From CAWKEY01 sp963848675 (GTDB taxonomy: Bacteria > Pseudomonadota > Gammaproteobacteria > Methylococcales > Methylomonadaceae): a stretch of 64,000 nucleotides of DNA. Both the position numbers and the translations under genes were made by a program. Shown piece after piece: positions 1-8,920 of the stretch. The stretch lies in assembly GCA_963848675.1 (NCBI GenBank), contig CAWKEY010000044.1, positions 248,001 to 312,000 of the forward strand, in the 5' to 3' direction. Within the stretch, counting starts at the first letter, position 1. Every line of letters starts with the position of its first letter. A model generated the notes under the pieces. That model was not told where the DNA came from and did no database searches. It was given only the letters and a program-made list of their open reading frames with translations.

Positions 1-2848
1 TGCCGCCCTGCTTGTTGATTTCAGCCGCGCGTATTTTTTTCAGCTGATCATATAAGGCATCGTCGGTCAACGCCGGCCAGTCCTGTTCTTCAAAAGCAGC
101 ACCTTTAATTTCCAGCGTCAGCATCGGCCGTTCATTCAGCGCCTTGGACAACTGCCGCAGTTTAATTTTTTCCGGCTCAGCCAGATCGGCTCTACCGGCG
201 GCAAAAGTGACGCTGCTCAAATCTTCTTTACTGCCGATTAATGAGGCGATGGCCCGGAACGGTGCGCTAACGACTTTGGTAAGGGCGTTCACCAAAGCAT
301 CGGCAATAATGGCGCGCAGGCTGAACTTAGGATCTTCCAGACTGCCGGTAATCGGCACATCAATTTTTATTTTGCCGTCGCCATCTTTCAGCAGCGCCAC
401 GGCGAGTTCTAGGGGCAATGATACCGCATTGGGGTTTTCAACTTTCTCACCCAGTTCAAACTGGTCGATCAAAATGTTATTTGCCGCCGTCAACTTACCG
501 TTGGTCACGTTATAGATCAAGTCCAGCGACAGCTTGCCTTTTTCCACCTTATAGCCGGCAAATTGCACCATATACGGACTCACCAGCGGCATCGGCATGC
601 CTTTAAAACTCATGATGACATGGTAATCGCCCCGGTACGGACTGACTTCGGCTTTTATATCAACGGGCGATAACTCATAGGCGTTACCTTTCAGCGATAG
701 CTTAACTATCGATTGCGGCTCCGAGGAAATGCCGCTGGCGCCGCCATCAAGACTTTTTATATCTGCCTTAAAGGGCAAAATCAGGGACAAATCGGAAAAG
801 TAGGACGAGCCGTCGATGACTTGCACGCTGCCTAATTTAAAATGCAGCTTTTTCCGCTCCGAGGACTCAGCAGTCTGTTTTTTAACTGTCGGCCTATGGT
901 TTTTATCGACATCGGCATGCAGGATGTCAGAAAAATTGATCGTTTTATCTTTATTGATCACAACCCTCGCATAAGGCTGATGAATAACCAGCGCATCGGC
1001 GCTATAGCGGTTTGCCAGTACATCGGCATCGAGATTTTTTAAGCTTAACTTCTCCCATTTGATGAAGTCCTTGTTTTGCAGCTGATCGCGCGTTAAAAAA
1101 CTGGCAATGCCGGTGTTGCCTTTAAATTTGACGTCGAACTGACCGGATGCGGACGTGGCAACAGTGGCATTACCCTCGACAGCCAGCTGGCCGTCGATAA
1201 TATCGAGCCGGACAAATTTATCGGCATAAGGCTGGAATTTTTCCAGCTCTATATCCTTGACCGTTACCGCCAGCTTCGCCGACAAGGGCGCAAGAACCGT
1301 CTCGCCAACAAGCTTGATGGTGCCAGTCTTATTGACGCCTGCAGACAGCTCTACCGGCAATCGCGCTCCACTCTGATTTGTGAAATTTTTCAGTTTCAAA
1401 TCAATGGGCGCTAAGGTCATCAGCAGCGGTTTTTTCAGTGTGCGATCTTCAAATGCCAGTTCCGAATTAGCCAGAGTAACGCTGTTGATCTTGATATCCC
1501 AGGGCGTGTTTTGAGCGGCAGGCGCATGATCGGCGGATTTGTTATCGGACGGCTCCGCATCGGTGCTCTCGCCGGCAAACAAGCTCAGGTAATTAAAACT
1601 GCCGTCGGCATTGAGCCAGGCCTGAAGTTTGGAATCGTTGGCGGCCACAGAATCTATGGTAACGGCTCGTTCTTTAAGATTAAAGCCGATGCCGCGGCCG
1701 GAAACGGCGGGTATTTTAACCAGTATGGTGTCCTGGCCGGCTTCTGAGAGCTGAAAACCCTGAATATCCAGCGTGCCCTGGGTAGCCGCCACATTCAAGC
1801 GCTGATCAATATGACTGACGGTTAGTCCGGTTTCGAGAGTAATGGCCGGGATCTTAATCGACTGCTTGGCTAAAAACTGGCTATCACGAAGCGCCAGTTT
1901 GCCCTGCGGAATATCAATATTCAGCTTATTGTCTGCATAACTAAGCTTATAACCGGCGTCGAGCGTAACCGATGGAATCTTTAACGACAGCTTGCCAGGC
2001 TCTTTTACGGAAAACTGGAAATCACGAAGACTCAGTTTGCTCTGCTGAATATCAATATTCAGTTTATTGTCCGCATAGGTGACTTTATAAGCGGCATCGA
2101 GCTCTGGTTCGCCCTTCACCTCAAAGGGCAATTTCGTCAGAGCGAGCTTTTGAATAGCCCCCAGCTTGAGCTTGGCCAGTTTTATATGCCCCTCTGAAGT
2201 CAATGGATTCATGCCTGTGCTTCCCTGCCAGTGCAACTCGCCCCCCGACTGCAGCGCCAGGGACAGGGCTAGGTTGAATGTGCTGCCCGCCTGGGTAGTG
2301 AAATTTTCCAGCTCAAGATTGACTGGCGTAATGGTCTCGGCAACTGGCTGCGGATTATGCGCATCAGCCCAGGCCAGCTTGCCCCCGGTTATCGACAGCT
2401 TGCCAATGTTGACCGGAATCATCTTGCCATCTTCCTGTTTGGCTGGATCTTTGGGCTTAATCAGGCCGGTAAAATTAAAGGTACCGTTTTTTTGCCTGGC
2501 GATCTTTACAAACGGCTTGCTCAGCACTACCTTATCCAGCACCAGCGCCTTTTGCTGTAGGGATTGCCACGCATTAGCGCTGACATAAAAGGTATCGAAA
2601 CTGACAAAGGGGCTGCCGTCTTGCTCCTGCATTTGGAAACCCTGGAGCTTTAATCGCAGCGCGAAGGGATCGAACTCAAGCGTGTTTATGGCGGCCTTTC
2701 TACCGGTTTCTTGCTGGATCATGTCAGGCAGCTTGGACTTTAATAACACGGGCAGGATATAAAAACCCAACCCGGCATAAACAGCCGCTAGAAAAGTGGC
2801 CGCCAATACCATCTTGGCCGCTATTGATAATATGCTTCGAATGCTCAT
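1..2848 (-). CDS. DUF748 / AsmA-like protein, C-terminus beyond the window
   Basis: An open frame enters from the left edge and reads on the minus strand from ATG at 2848 for at least 949 codons. The N-terminus (MSIRSILSIAAKMVLAATFL) is a single membrane anchor followed by a long beta-rich body with the recurring 'T/S-F-D/S-hydrophobic' style of DUF748/AsmA proteins, and phrases such as DADVLANRYSADALVIHQPY and PFRAIASLIGS typical of the family C-terminal part. By family this is an envelope-spanning, inner-membrane-anchored periplasmic protein of the AsmA clan, which is linked to lipid transport or outer-membrane assembly; the exact role is unknown. Residues about 249-372 hold three tandem copies of a roughly 40-residue unit (K-L-N-I-D-I ... 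L-R-D-x-Q-F ... K-I-P). The stop codon is outside the window. Confidence 0.85.
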   Translation of the reverse strand, partial: MSIRSILSIAAKMVLAATFLAAVYAGLGFYILPVLLKSKLPDMIQQETGRKAAINTLEFDPFALRLKLQGFQMQEQDGSPFVSFDTFYVSANAWQSLQQKALVLDKVVLSKPFVKIARQKNGTFNFTGLIKPKDPAKQEDGKMIPVNIGKLSITGGKLAWADAHNPQPVAETITPVNLELENFTTQAGSTFNLALSLALQSGGELHWQGSTGMNPLTSEGHIKLAKLKLGAIQKLALTKLPFEVKGEPELDAAYKVTYADNKLNIDIQQSKLSLRDFQFSVKEPGKLSLKIPSVTLDAGYKLSYADNKLNIDIPQGKLALRDSQFLAKQSIKIPAITLETGLTVSHIDQRLNVAATQGTLDIQGFQLSEAGQDTILVKIPAVSGRGIGFNLKERAVTIDSVAANDSKLQAWLNADGSFNYLSLFAGESTDAEPSDNKSADHAPAAQNTPWDIKINSVTLANSELAFEDRTLKKPLLMTLAPIDLKLKNFTNQSGARLPVELSAGVNKTGTIKLVGETVLAPLSAKLAVTVKDIELEKFQPYADKFVRLDIIDGQLAVEGNATVATSASGQFDVKFKGNTGIASFLTRDQLQNKDFIKWEKLSLKNLDADVLANRYSADALVIHQPYARVVINKDKTINFSDILHADVDKNHRPTVKKQTAESSERKKLHFKLGSVQVIDGSSYFSDLSLILPFKADIKSLDGGASGISSEPQSIVKLSLKGNAYELSPVDIKAEVSPYRGDYHVIMSFKGMPMPLVSPYMVQFAGYKVEKGKLSLDLIYNVTNGKLTAANNILIDQFELGEKVENPNAVSLPLELAVALLKDGDGKIKIDVPITGSLEDPKFSLRAIIADALVNALTKVVSAPFRAIASLIGSKEDLSSVTFAAGRADLAEPEKIKLRQLSKALNERPMLTLEIKGAAFEEQDWPALTDDALYDQLKKIRAAEINKQGG

Positions 2849-2894
2849 GCGTTTCCTTGTCGACCAATCAGCTTTATTAGGCAGGCATTTTAGC

Positions 2895-2926
2895 AAAAAA
2901 AAGGCGACCGAGAGGCCGCCTTTTTT
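2895..2926 (-). terminator. Intrinsic terminator after the first ammonium transporter gene
   Basis: A hairpin GGCGaCC-GAGA-GGcCGCC (2903-2920) with one mismatch is flanked by an A-run on the left and a T-run on the right, so it can end transcription in both directions. It lies just downstream of the amtB stop at 2954 and just upstream of the DUF748 start. Confidence 0.75.
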
Positions 2927-2953
2927 CTGTCAAAGAGCTGATGCTCAATAGCC

Positions 2954-4249
2954 TTATAAATTCTGGTATCCGGTTTCTTCATGCATGACAACATCCAGAC
3001 CCTGCTGCTCTTCATCGGCTGTGACACGAATACCAATCCATTTATCCAATACTTTTAAAATCAGATAACTGAATACAGCGCTCCAGATTATTGTAACCAC
3101 TATAGCCAGCGCCTGAACAGTGACCTGATCGATGATGGACACACCTTTAGCCAAACCCTGGCCGCCCAGATTGCTGGCAGCAAAAACCCCCGTCAGCAAG
3201 GAACCGGTCACACCACCCACGCCATGAACAGGAAATACATCCAATGAATCATCGATTTTTAATGTCCGTTTGACATATTGGGTCGCGTAAAAACACACGG
3301 TACCGGCAGTAATGCCAATCACTAATGCGCCGGCAGGGCCAACAAAACCCGATGCCGGCGTGATAGTGCCCAAGCCCGCCACCATACCGGTCACAATGCC
3401 CAATACACTGGGCTTGCCAAAGCGTTTCCATTCAATAAACATCCAGGTCAAAGCGCCGGAAGCGGCGCCAATATGCGTCACCAGCATAGTCATGCCGGCA
3501 TGGCCGTCAGCGGCCAAGGCGCTGCCGGCATTAAAACCAAACCAGCCCACCCACAACATGCCGGCACCGGTCACCACCATGGTCATATTGTGCGGCGGCA
3601 TCGCCGTGCCAGGAAAACCTCTTCTGTTGCCTATAACCAAAGCCGCCACCAAAGACGCGACACCGGCATTCACATGAATAACAATACCGCCGGCAAAATC
3701 CATTGCACCCAGATCAGCCAGCCAGCCGCCGCCCCACATCCAATGACAGATTGGCATATAAACAATGATCAGCCACAAGCCGCTAAACCAGAGCATCGCG
3801 GAAAATTTCATGCGTTCGGCAAAAGCGCCCACGATCAAGGCCGGTGTAATAATGGCAAACGTCATTTGAAACATGAAATAAACGCTTTCTGGAATAGTAC
3901 CAGTCAGCGACTCTGTCGCCATATCCGGTAAAAACACCTTGGACGCCCCCCCGATATACTTTTGCAAATCGCCGCCATTGTCAAAAATGAAACTGTAGAC
4001 ACCGGCCAGCCAAAGTATTGAAACCATACAGGTGATAGCAAAACACTGCATGAGCACCGACAGTACGTTCTTGCTTCTGACTAATCCCCCGTAAAACAAA
4101 GACAGCCCGGGAATGGTCATGAATAACACTAATGCCGTCGATGTCAGAATCCATGCGGTATTGGCCTGATTCAGTTCATCCGCCATAACAAGCCCCGGAA
4201 ACAAGAACAAGGCCGCCAATACTTTATAATTTATTTTAAGAAACATCAT
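2954..4249 (-). CDS. amtB: Ammonium transporter AmtB (copy 1)
   Basis: A 431-residue Amt/Mep/Rh channel of the inner membrane that conducts ammonium/ammonia. The N-terminus is a cleavable signal peptide (to about residue 23, ending VMA), as in E. coli AmtB. The pore twin histidines are His192 (VIHVNAG) and His342 (FPVHGVGG), 150 residues apart exactly as H168/H318 in E. coli. The family motifs ITPALIVGAFAERMKF and DFAGGIVIHVNAG are intact. It lies 15 nt downstream of a PII gene, the standard glnK-amtB pair in which GlnK plugs the pore when nitrogen is plentiful. Start: ATG 4249 or the adjacent ATG 4246 follow a GGAAAA ribosome site; the choice is not decided by sequence. Confidence 0.96.
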   Translation of the reverse strand: MMFLKINYKVLAALFLFPGLVMADELNQANTAWILTSTALVLFMTIPGLSLFYGGLVRSKNVLSVLMQCFAITCMVSILWLAGVYSFIFDNGGDLQKYIGGASKVFLPDMATESLTGTIPESVYFMFQMTFAIITPALIVGAFAERMKFSAMLWFSGLWLIIVYMPICHWMWGGGWLADLGAMDFAGGIVIHVNAGVASLVAALVIGNRRGFPGTAMPPHNMTMVVTGAGMLWVGWFGFNAGSALAADGHAGMTMLVTHIGAASGALTWMFIEWKRFGKPSVLGIVTGMVAGLGTITPASGFVGPAGALVIGITAGTVCFYATQYVKRTLKIDDSLDVFPVHGVGGVTGSLLTGVFAASNLGGQGLAKGVSIIDQVTVQALAIVVTIIWSAVFSYLILKVLDKWIGIRVTADEEQQGLDVVMHEETGYQNL

Positions 4250-4264
4250 TTTTTCCAGGCGGCA

Positions 4265-4618
<354 letters not shown>

Positions 4619-4732
4619 TTATAGCAAAAAAGTTATCAAGCAAGCATCCAATCATATTGAATTATGCCGCAACATACAATTATTAAGACCTTATCAAGAC
4701 ACCCTGGCGGAAGGATTTTATAATTTTTGAGG

Positions 4733-4759
4733 CAAAAAAAACGGGCGCTTCATGCGCCC
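4733..4759 (-). terminator. Intrinsic terminator after the second ammonium transporter gene
   Basis: On the minus strand GGGCGC-ATGAA-GCGCCC (4743-4759) is followed by a run of T residues (A-run 4734-4741 on the plus strand). It lies 23 nt past the stop of the amt gene ending at 4782. Confidence 0.85.
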
Positions 4760-4781
4760 ATCTTTTCCGAAGGCTATCTGT

Positions 4782-6056
4782 TTAACCTTTACTTGAATCG
4801 GTAAATTCAGGATACGCTTCCATACCACACTCAGAATAATCTACCCCGTGATATTCATCTTCTTCGGAAACACGAATTCCTATCAGTAATTTGATGACAT
4901 ACCAGGTTATTAGGCTTGTGGTAAACACAAAACCGAAAATCACGATGACGCCAATCAACTGATTAACAAATGTCGATTCGGTATTTGAAAAGCACACGGC
5001 CAACAAGCCCCAGATGCCTGAAACCCCATGCACAGCCATGGCACCGACAGGGTCATCCAGCCTGATTTTGTCCATACCCACAATGGCCAAAACCACCAGC
5101 ACACCCGCTATCACACCAATTACGGTAGCCAACAGGGGACCAGGACTGCCAGGATCAGCCGTAATCGCAACCAAGCCCGCCAAGCCACCGTTCAAAGTCA
5201 TGGATAAATCGGCTTTTCCAAACAACACATGGGCAGTTAACAACGCAGCCACGACACCGCCCGCCGCAGCGGCGTTGGTATTAACAAACACTTTGGCAAC
5301 TGTGTTGGCCTCGGTGATATTGGAAATAATTAACTCCGAACCACCATTAAATCCAAACCAACCCATCCATAAAATCAAGGTCCCTACGGTAGCCAGAGGC
5401 ATGTTGCAACCCGGGATAGGGTAAACCGCGCCATTTTCACCATATTTACCTTTACGGGCGCCTAATAGAAGAACACCCGCCAAGGCAGCGCTGGCACCAC
5501 ATAAATGCACGACTCCCGAACCGGCAAAGTCATAAAAACCAAAGCCATCCAGAAACCCGTGGCCCCATTTCCAGTACCCCTGAATGGGATAGATGAAGCT
5601 CGTCATGACCACTGCAAATAACAGGAAAGCCCACAATTTCATGCGTTCGGCAACGGCACCCGAAACGATAGACATGGCTGTTGCAACAAAAACGACCTGA
5701 AAGAAAAAATCGGCCATTTTTGAATACACTTTGTTGTTATCGGGATCGGTATCAGTGTTGGCAGCAATAACATCGGCCGCCGTATGATCGGTGCCACCCA
5801 ACAAGAAATCGATTCCCGGCCAGACACTGTTGACCGCCTCATCTGGGTACATAATATTATAACCGCACAGCATATACATGATGCAGGCAATGGCATATAA
5901 AACGATATTCTTGGTAAGAATCTCCGTGGTGTTTTTTGCTCTCACCAAGCCGGCTTCCAACATGGCGAAACCAGCCGCCATCCACATCACAAAAGCACCA
6001 CTTATTAATAAATAAAAAGTGTCCAATGCATAGCTTAACTCTATTACTTTATCCAT
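4782..6056 (-). CDS. Ammonium transporter (copy 2, divergent clade)
   Basis: A 424-residue Amt family channel without signal peptide; the N-terminus (MDKVIELSYALDTFYLLIS) goes straight into the first membrane helix, unlike the two neighbours. The twin histidines are His184 (VVHLCGAS) and His343 (AVHGVSG), and GAVAERMK and MGWFGFNGGSELI keep the family signature. An extra hydrophilic insert rich in Asp/Asn (about residues 88-112, HTAADVIAANTDTD) follows the second helix region. It is clearly a different Amt clade from copies 1 and 3, so the array was not made by simple copying of one cassette. It sits 32 nt downstream of the second PII gene and is closed by its own terminator. Confidence 0.94.
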   Translation of the reverse strand: MDKVIELSYALDTFYLLISGAFVMWMAAGFAMLEAGLVRAKNTTEILTKNIVLYAIACIMYMLCGYNIMYPDEAVNSVWPGIDFLLGGTDHTAADVIAANTDTDPDNNKVYSKMADFFFQVVFVATAMSIVSGAVAERMKLWAFLLFAVVMTSFIYPIQGYWKWGHGFLDGFGFYDFAGSGVVHLCGASAALAGVLLLGARKGKYGENGAVYPIPGCNMPLATVGTLILWMGWFGFNGGSELIISNITEANTVAKVFVNTNAAAAGGVVAALLTAHVLFGKADLSMTLNGGLAGLVAITADPGSPGPLLATVIGVIAGVLVVLAIVGMDKIRLDDPVGAMAVHGVSGIWGLLAVCFSNTESTFVNQLIGVIVIFGFVFTTSLITWYVIKLLIGIRVSEEDEYHGVDYSECGMEAYPEFTDSSKG

Positions 6057-6088
6057 TAGCCTAACCTCATCTTAATCATTATTTGTAA

Positions 6089-6448
<360 letters not shown>

Positions 6449-6485
6449 TTAAAAATTGATCTAAGCCGTTTTTATTTGCCCGGCA

Positions 6486-6517
6486 ATGACAATTAATTCT
6501 AGTGAAACATATAATTT
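6486..6517 (+). promoter_or_regulatory. Candidate sigma-70 promoter on the strand opposite to the array
   Basis: ATGACA (5/6 match to -35) is followed after 18 nt by a perfect TATAAT at 6512-6517, reading toward a strong stem-loop (6542-6588) and then antisense into the 3' end of the third amt gene. No open reading frame of note follows, so any transcript would be a non-coding or antisense RNA. Sequence match only. Confidence 0.4.
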
Positions 6518-6541
6518 GAGCCGTCCTGAAGCAGCACAAAC

Positions 6542-6588
6542 GCAAGTGCCCAGAGTTTCTGCGCAAGCAGAAAGTCCGGGCTATTTGC
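6542..6588 (+). other. Nested stem-loop with a GNRA-type loop in the amt3-glnK2 spacer
   Basis: Three nested complementary segments are visible: TTTCTGC (6556-6562) with GCAGAAA (6567-6573) closing a GCAA loop; GCCC (6548-6551) with GGGC (6578-6581); GCAA (6542-6545) with TTGC (6585-6588). On the plus strand the loop is GCAA, a GNRA tetraloop, which favours a functional plus-strand RNA, although the minus-strand mRNA of the operon would fold the same stems. I do not recognise it as a known riboswitch class. Confidence 0.45.
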
Positions 6589-6600
6589 AAGGTTATGAAA

Positions 6601-8049
6601 TTAAATGTGATATGCCGTTTCGCCGTGCTCGGAAATATCGAGGCCTTCACGTTCGGTTTCTTCACTAACCCGAAGACCAATCATGATATCCACGAACTTG
6701 AAGGCAATGAAAGACACCGTGCCTGACCAGACTATGCATAGTAAAACACCCCACAGTTGACTGATGAATTGGGTGGACATGCTGTATTCTGCCACCCCGT
6801 TGGCAACGTAATCCCACACGCCGGTTCCGCCTAGTGCTGGGCTCGCAACTATAGAGGTACCCAAAGCACCGATGATCCCACCAATACCGTGTACGCCGAA
6901 AGCGTCCAGAGAATCGTCGTAGCCGAGCGTACTTTTCAGGCTTGTCACCGCCCAGAAACATGCAGCGCCCGCGGCCAACCCCAGGCATATAGCGCCCATC
7001 GGCCCAGCCCAGCCACAGGCAGGCGTAATTGCAACCAGTCCAGCAATCGCGCCGGAAGCGCCGCCCAGCATACTGGGTTTACCACGTACTATCCATTCAG
7101 CCGCTGTCCAGGCCAGCGTAGCAGCTGCGCTGGCCAGTAAAGTGTTGACAAAAACCAAGGCAGCCAAGCCGTTTGCTTCCAGATTGGAGCCGACGTTAAA
7201 ACCGAACCAGCCCACCCACAGCAAAGATGCGCCAATCATAGTCATGGTGACGCTATGCGGGGCAAGAGATTCCTTTTTATAACCGATACGTTTACCCACC
7301 ATCAAGCAGCCTATCAATCCGGCAATACCTGCGTTGATATGCACAACAGTGCCTCCTGCAAAGTCCAAAGCCCCTTTCTGGAACAAGAATCCTGCCGTTG
7401 TCGCCGCAGTTTCTCCGGCCTTGGCATCGGTGTAGGCGTCTGGGCCCGCCCAATACCAAACCATGTGCGCCATTGGTAAATAGGCAAAAGTAAACCAAAT
7501 GAACATAAATACTAATATGGCTGAAAATTTTACGCGTTCGGCAAATGCGCCAATGATCAGGGCGGGAGTGATGCCGGCAAAGGTAAGCTGGAATGCAACG
7601 TAAATATATTCAGGAACGTAAATACCCTTACTGAAAGTGGCAGCCATTGATTCAGGTGTTATGCCGCTAAGAAACAGCTTGCTGAACCCGCCGAAAAAGG
7701 CGCTGCCCTCGGTAAACGCAATGCTGTAACCATAAATCGCCCACAGCACGGCCATCATCGAGAAAATCACGAAGACCTGCATTAACACTGAAAGCATATT
7801 TTTAGCGCGCACCATGCCGCCATAAAACAATGCCAAACCAGGAATAACCATCAGGATAACCAGCACGGTCGCCACGATCATCCAGGCGGTATCGCCTTTG
7901 TCGATACTAGGCAAGACAGCTGCCGGCACAGCAGCGGGAGCTGCAAGTGCTGTCGTTTCGACAACGGTAGTCGTCAGCTCTTCGGCAAAGGACGTGCCTG
8001 CAAAACCCAAGAGTGCACATAGCAGGAAAGTAGTTAAAAACTGTTTCAT
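6601..8049 (-). CDS. amtB: Ammonium transporter AmtB (copy 3)
   Basis: An ammonium channel of 482 residues from ATG 8049, which follows an AGGTGA ribosome site; the GTG three codons earlier is less likely. A signal peptide (ends about FAEE) is followed by an Ala/Pro/Thr-rich stretch (ALAAPAAVPAAVLP) before the first membrane helix, longer than in copy 1. Twin histidines are in TVVHINAG and AFGVHGIGG, and ITPALIIGAFAERVKF and WFGFNVGSNLEANG are intact. Longer loops (YWAGPDAYTDAKAGETAATTAGF) make it larger than E. coli AmtB. It is the first transporter of the array, 17 nt downstream of the third PII gene and a sigma-54-type promoter. Confidence 0.95.
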   Translation of the reverse strand: MKQFLTTFLLCALLGFAGTSFAEELTTTVVETTALAAPAAVPAAVLPSIDKGDTAWMIVATVLVILMVIPGLALFYGGMVRAKNMLSVLMQVFVIFSMMAVLWAIYGYSIAFTEGSAFFGGFSKLFLSGITPESMAATFSKGIYVPEYIYVAFQLTFAGITPALIIGAFAERVKFSAILVFMFIWFTFAYLPMAHMVWYWAGPDAYTDAKAGETAATTAGFLFQKGALDFAGGTVVHINAGIAGLIGCLMVGKRIGYKKESLAPHSVTMTMIGASLLWVGWFGFNVGSNLEANGLAALVFVNTLLASAAATLAWTAAEWIVRGKPSMLGGASGAIAGLVAITPACGWAGPMGAICLGLAAGAACFWAVTSLKSTLGYDDSLDAFGVHGIGGIIGALGTSIVASPALGGTGVWDYVANGVAEYSMSTQFISQLWGVLLCIVWSGTVSFIAFKFVDIMIGLRVSEETEREGLDISEHGETAYHI

Positions 8050-8065
8050 CGTTATCACCTGAATG

Positions 8066-8437
<372 letters not shown>

Positions 8438-8445
8438 TTAATCGA

Positions 8446-8461
8446 TGCACGGAATGTGCCA
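8446..8461 (-). promoter_or_regulatory. Sigma-54 (-24/-12) promoter of the glnK-amtB array
   Basis: On the minus strand the sequence is TGGCAC-ATTCC-GTGCA, matching the RpoN consensus TGGCAC-N5-TTGCA except for one base, with the required GG-N10-GC spacing. The GC of the -12 element is 43-44 nt upstream of the glnK3 start, leaving about a 30-nt leader. Confidence 0.8.
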
Positions 8462-8661
8462 AACCATCCTGGCAAGCCACATCGCCATGCCGGAAGCAAG
8501 CAAAATCAAGCTTATTCCTAAAGGCCTTTTTGGATTACGGCTTTTTCTCGGTAGCCAACAATCACTCTGTTCAAAGGTTTTAGGCTTTTATATCGCCCGA
8601 TCGCAAGCGCTCAACACGCCAACAGGCCCAATCATTCTGTAAAAACCAACACCCCTGAAAT

Positions 8662-8710
8662 ACGCACCAAATTCGAACAAAATGGTCTTTTATGACTTAT
8701 TTTGGTGCGT
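8662..8710. promoter_or_regulatory. NtrC-like inverted repeat (candidate shared enhancer)
   Basis: ACGCACCAAA (8662-8671) and TTTGGTGCGT (8701-8710) form a perfect inverted repeat with a 29-nt spacer. The half-sites GCACCA / TGGTGC are those of NtrC, though the classic spacing within one dimer site is shorter, so these may be the strong halves of two neighbouring sites. The repeat is about 200 nt from the left-pointing and 75 nt from the right-pointing sigma-54 promoter, a normal enhancer range. Confidence 0.5.
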
Positions 8711-8783
8711 TTGTATCAATTTACAGGCTTCCTTCACCATTCAATGCACCCAGAATACCTGTCATGGCCATTGTCTAAAAGTA

Positions 8784-8799
8784 TGGCCTGTATTTTGCT
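8784..8799 (+). promoter_or_regulatory. Candidate sigma-54 promoter of the porin gene
   Basis: TGGCCT-GTATT-TTGCT keeps the invariant GG-N10-GC of RpoN promoters, with two deviations in the -24 block. It lies about 120 nt upstream of the porin start, leaving a long leader. Confidence 0.5.
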
Positions 8800-8920
8800 T
8801 TGTTAGATTCAGACTGTCCTAATAACGCAACGAGTTGTCTTACCTAAGCAAATAAACACGGCTTTCTGTACCACAATCTCAAGGCATGTATTTTTAACCA
8901 CCCACAAAAAGGTCATCCTT

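Noticed and set aside
6542..6588. Known glutamine or c-di-GMP riboswitch in the amt3-glnK2 spacer
   Set aside because: The conserved loop sequences of those classes as I remember them are not present; only a nested hairpin is visible.
8445..8642. A 65-codon open frame in the control region between glnK3 and the porin
   Set aside because: It overlaps the sigma-54 promoter, lacks a ribosome site and has no protein-like composition.
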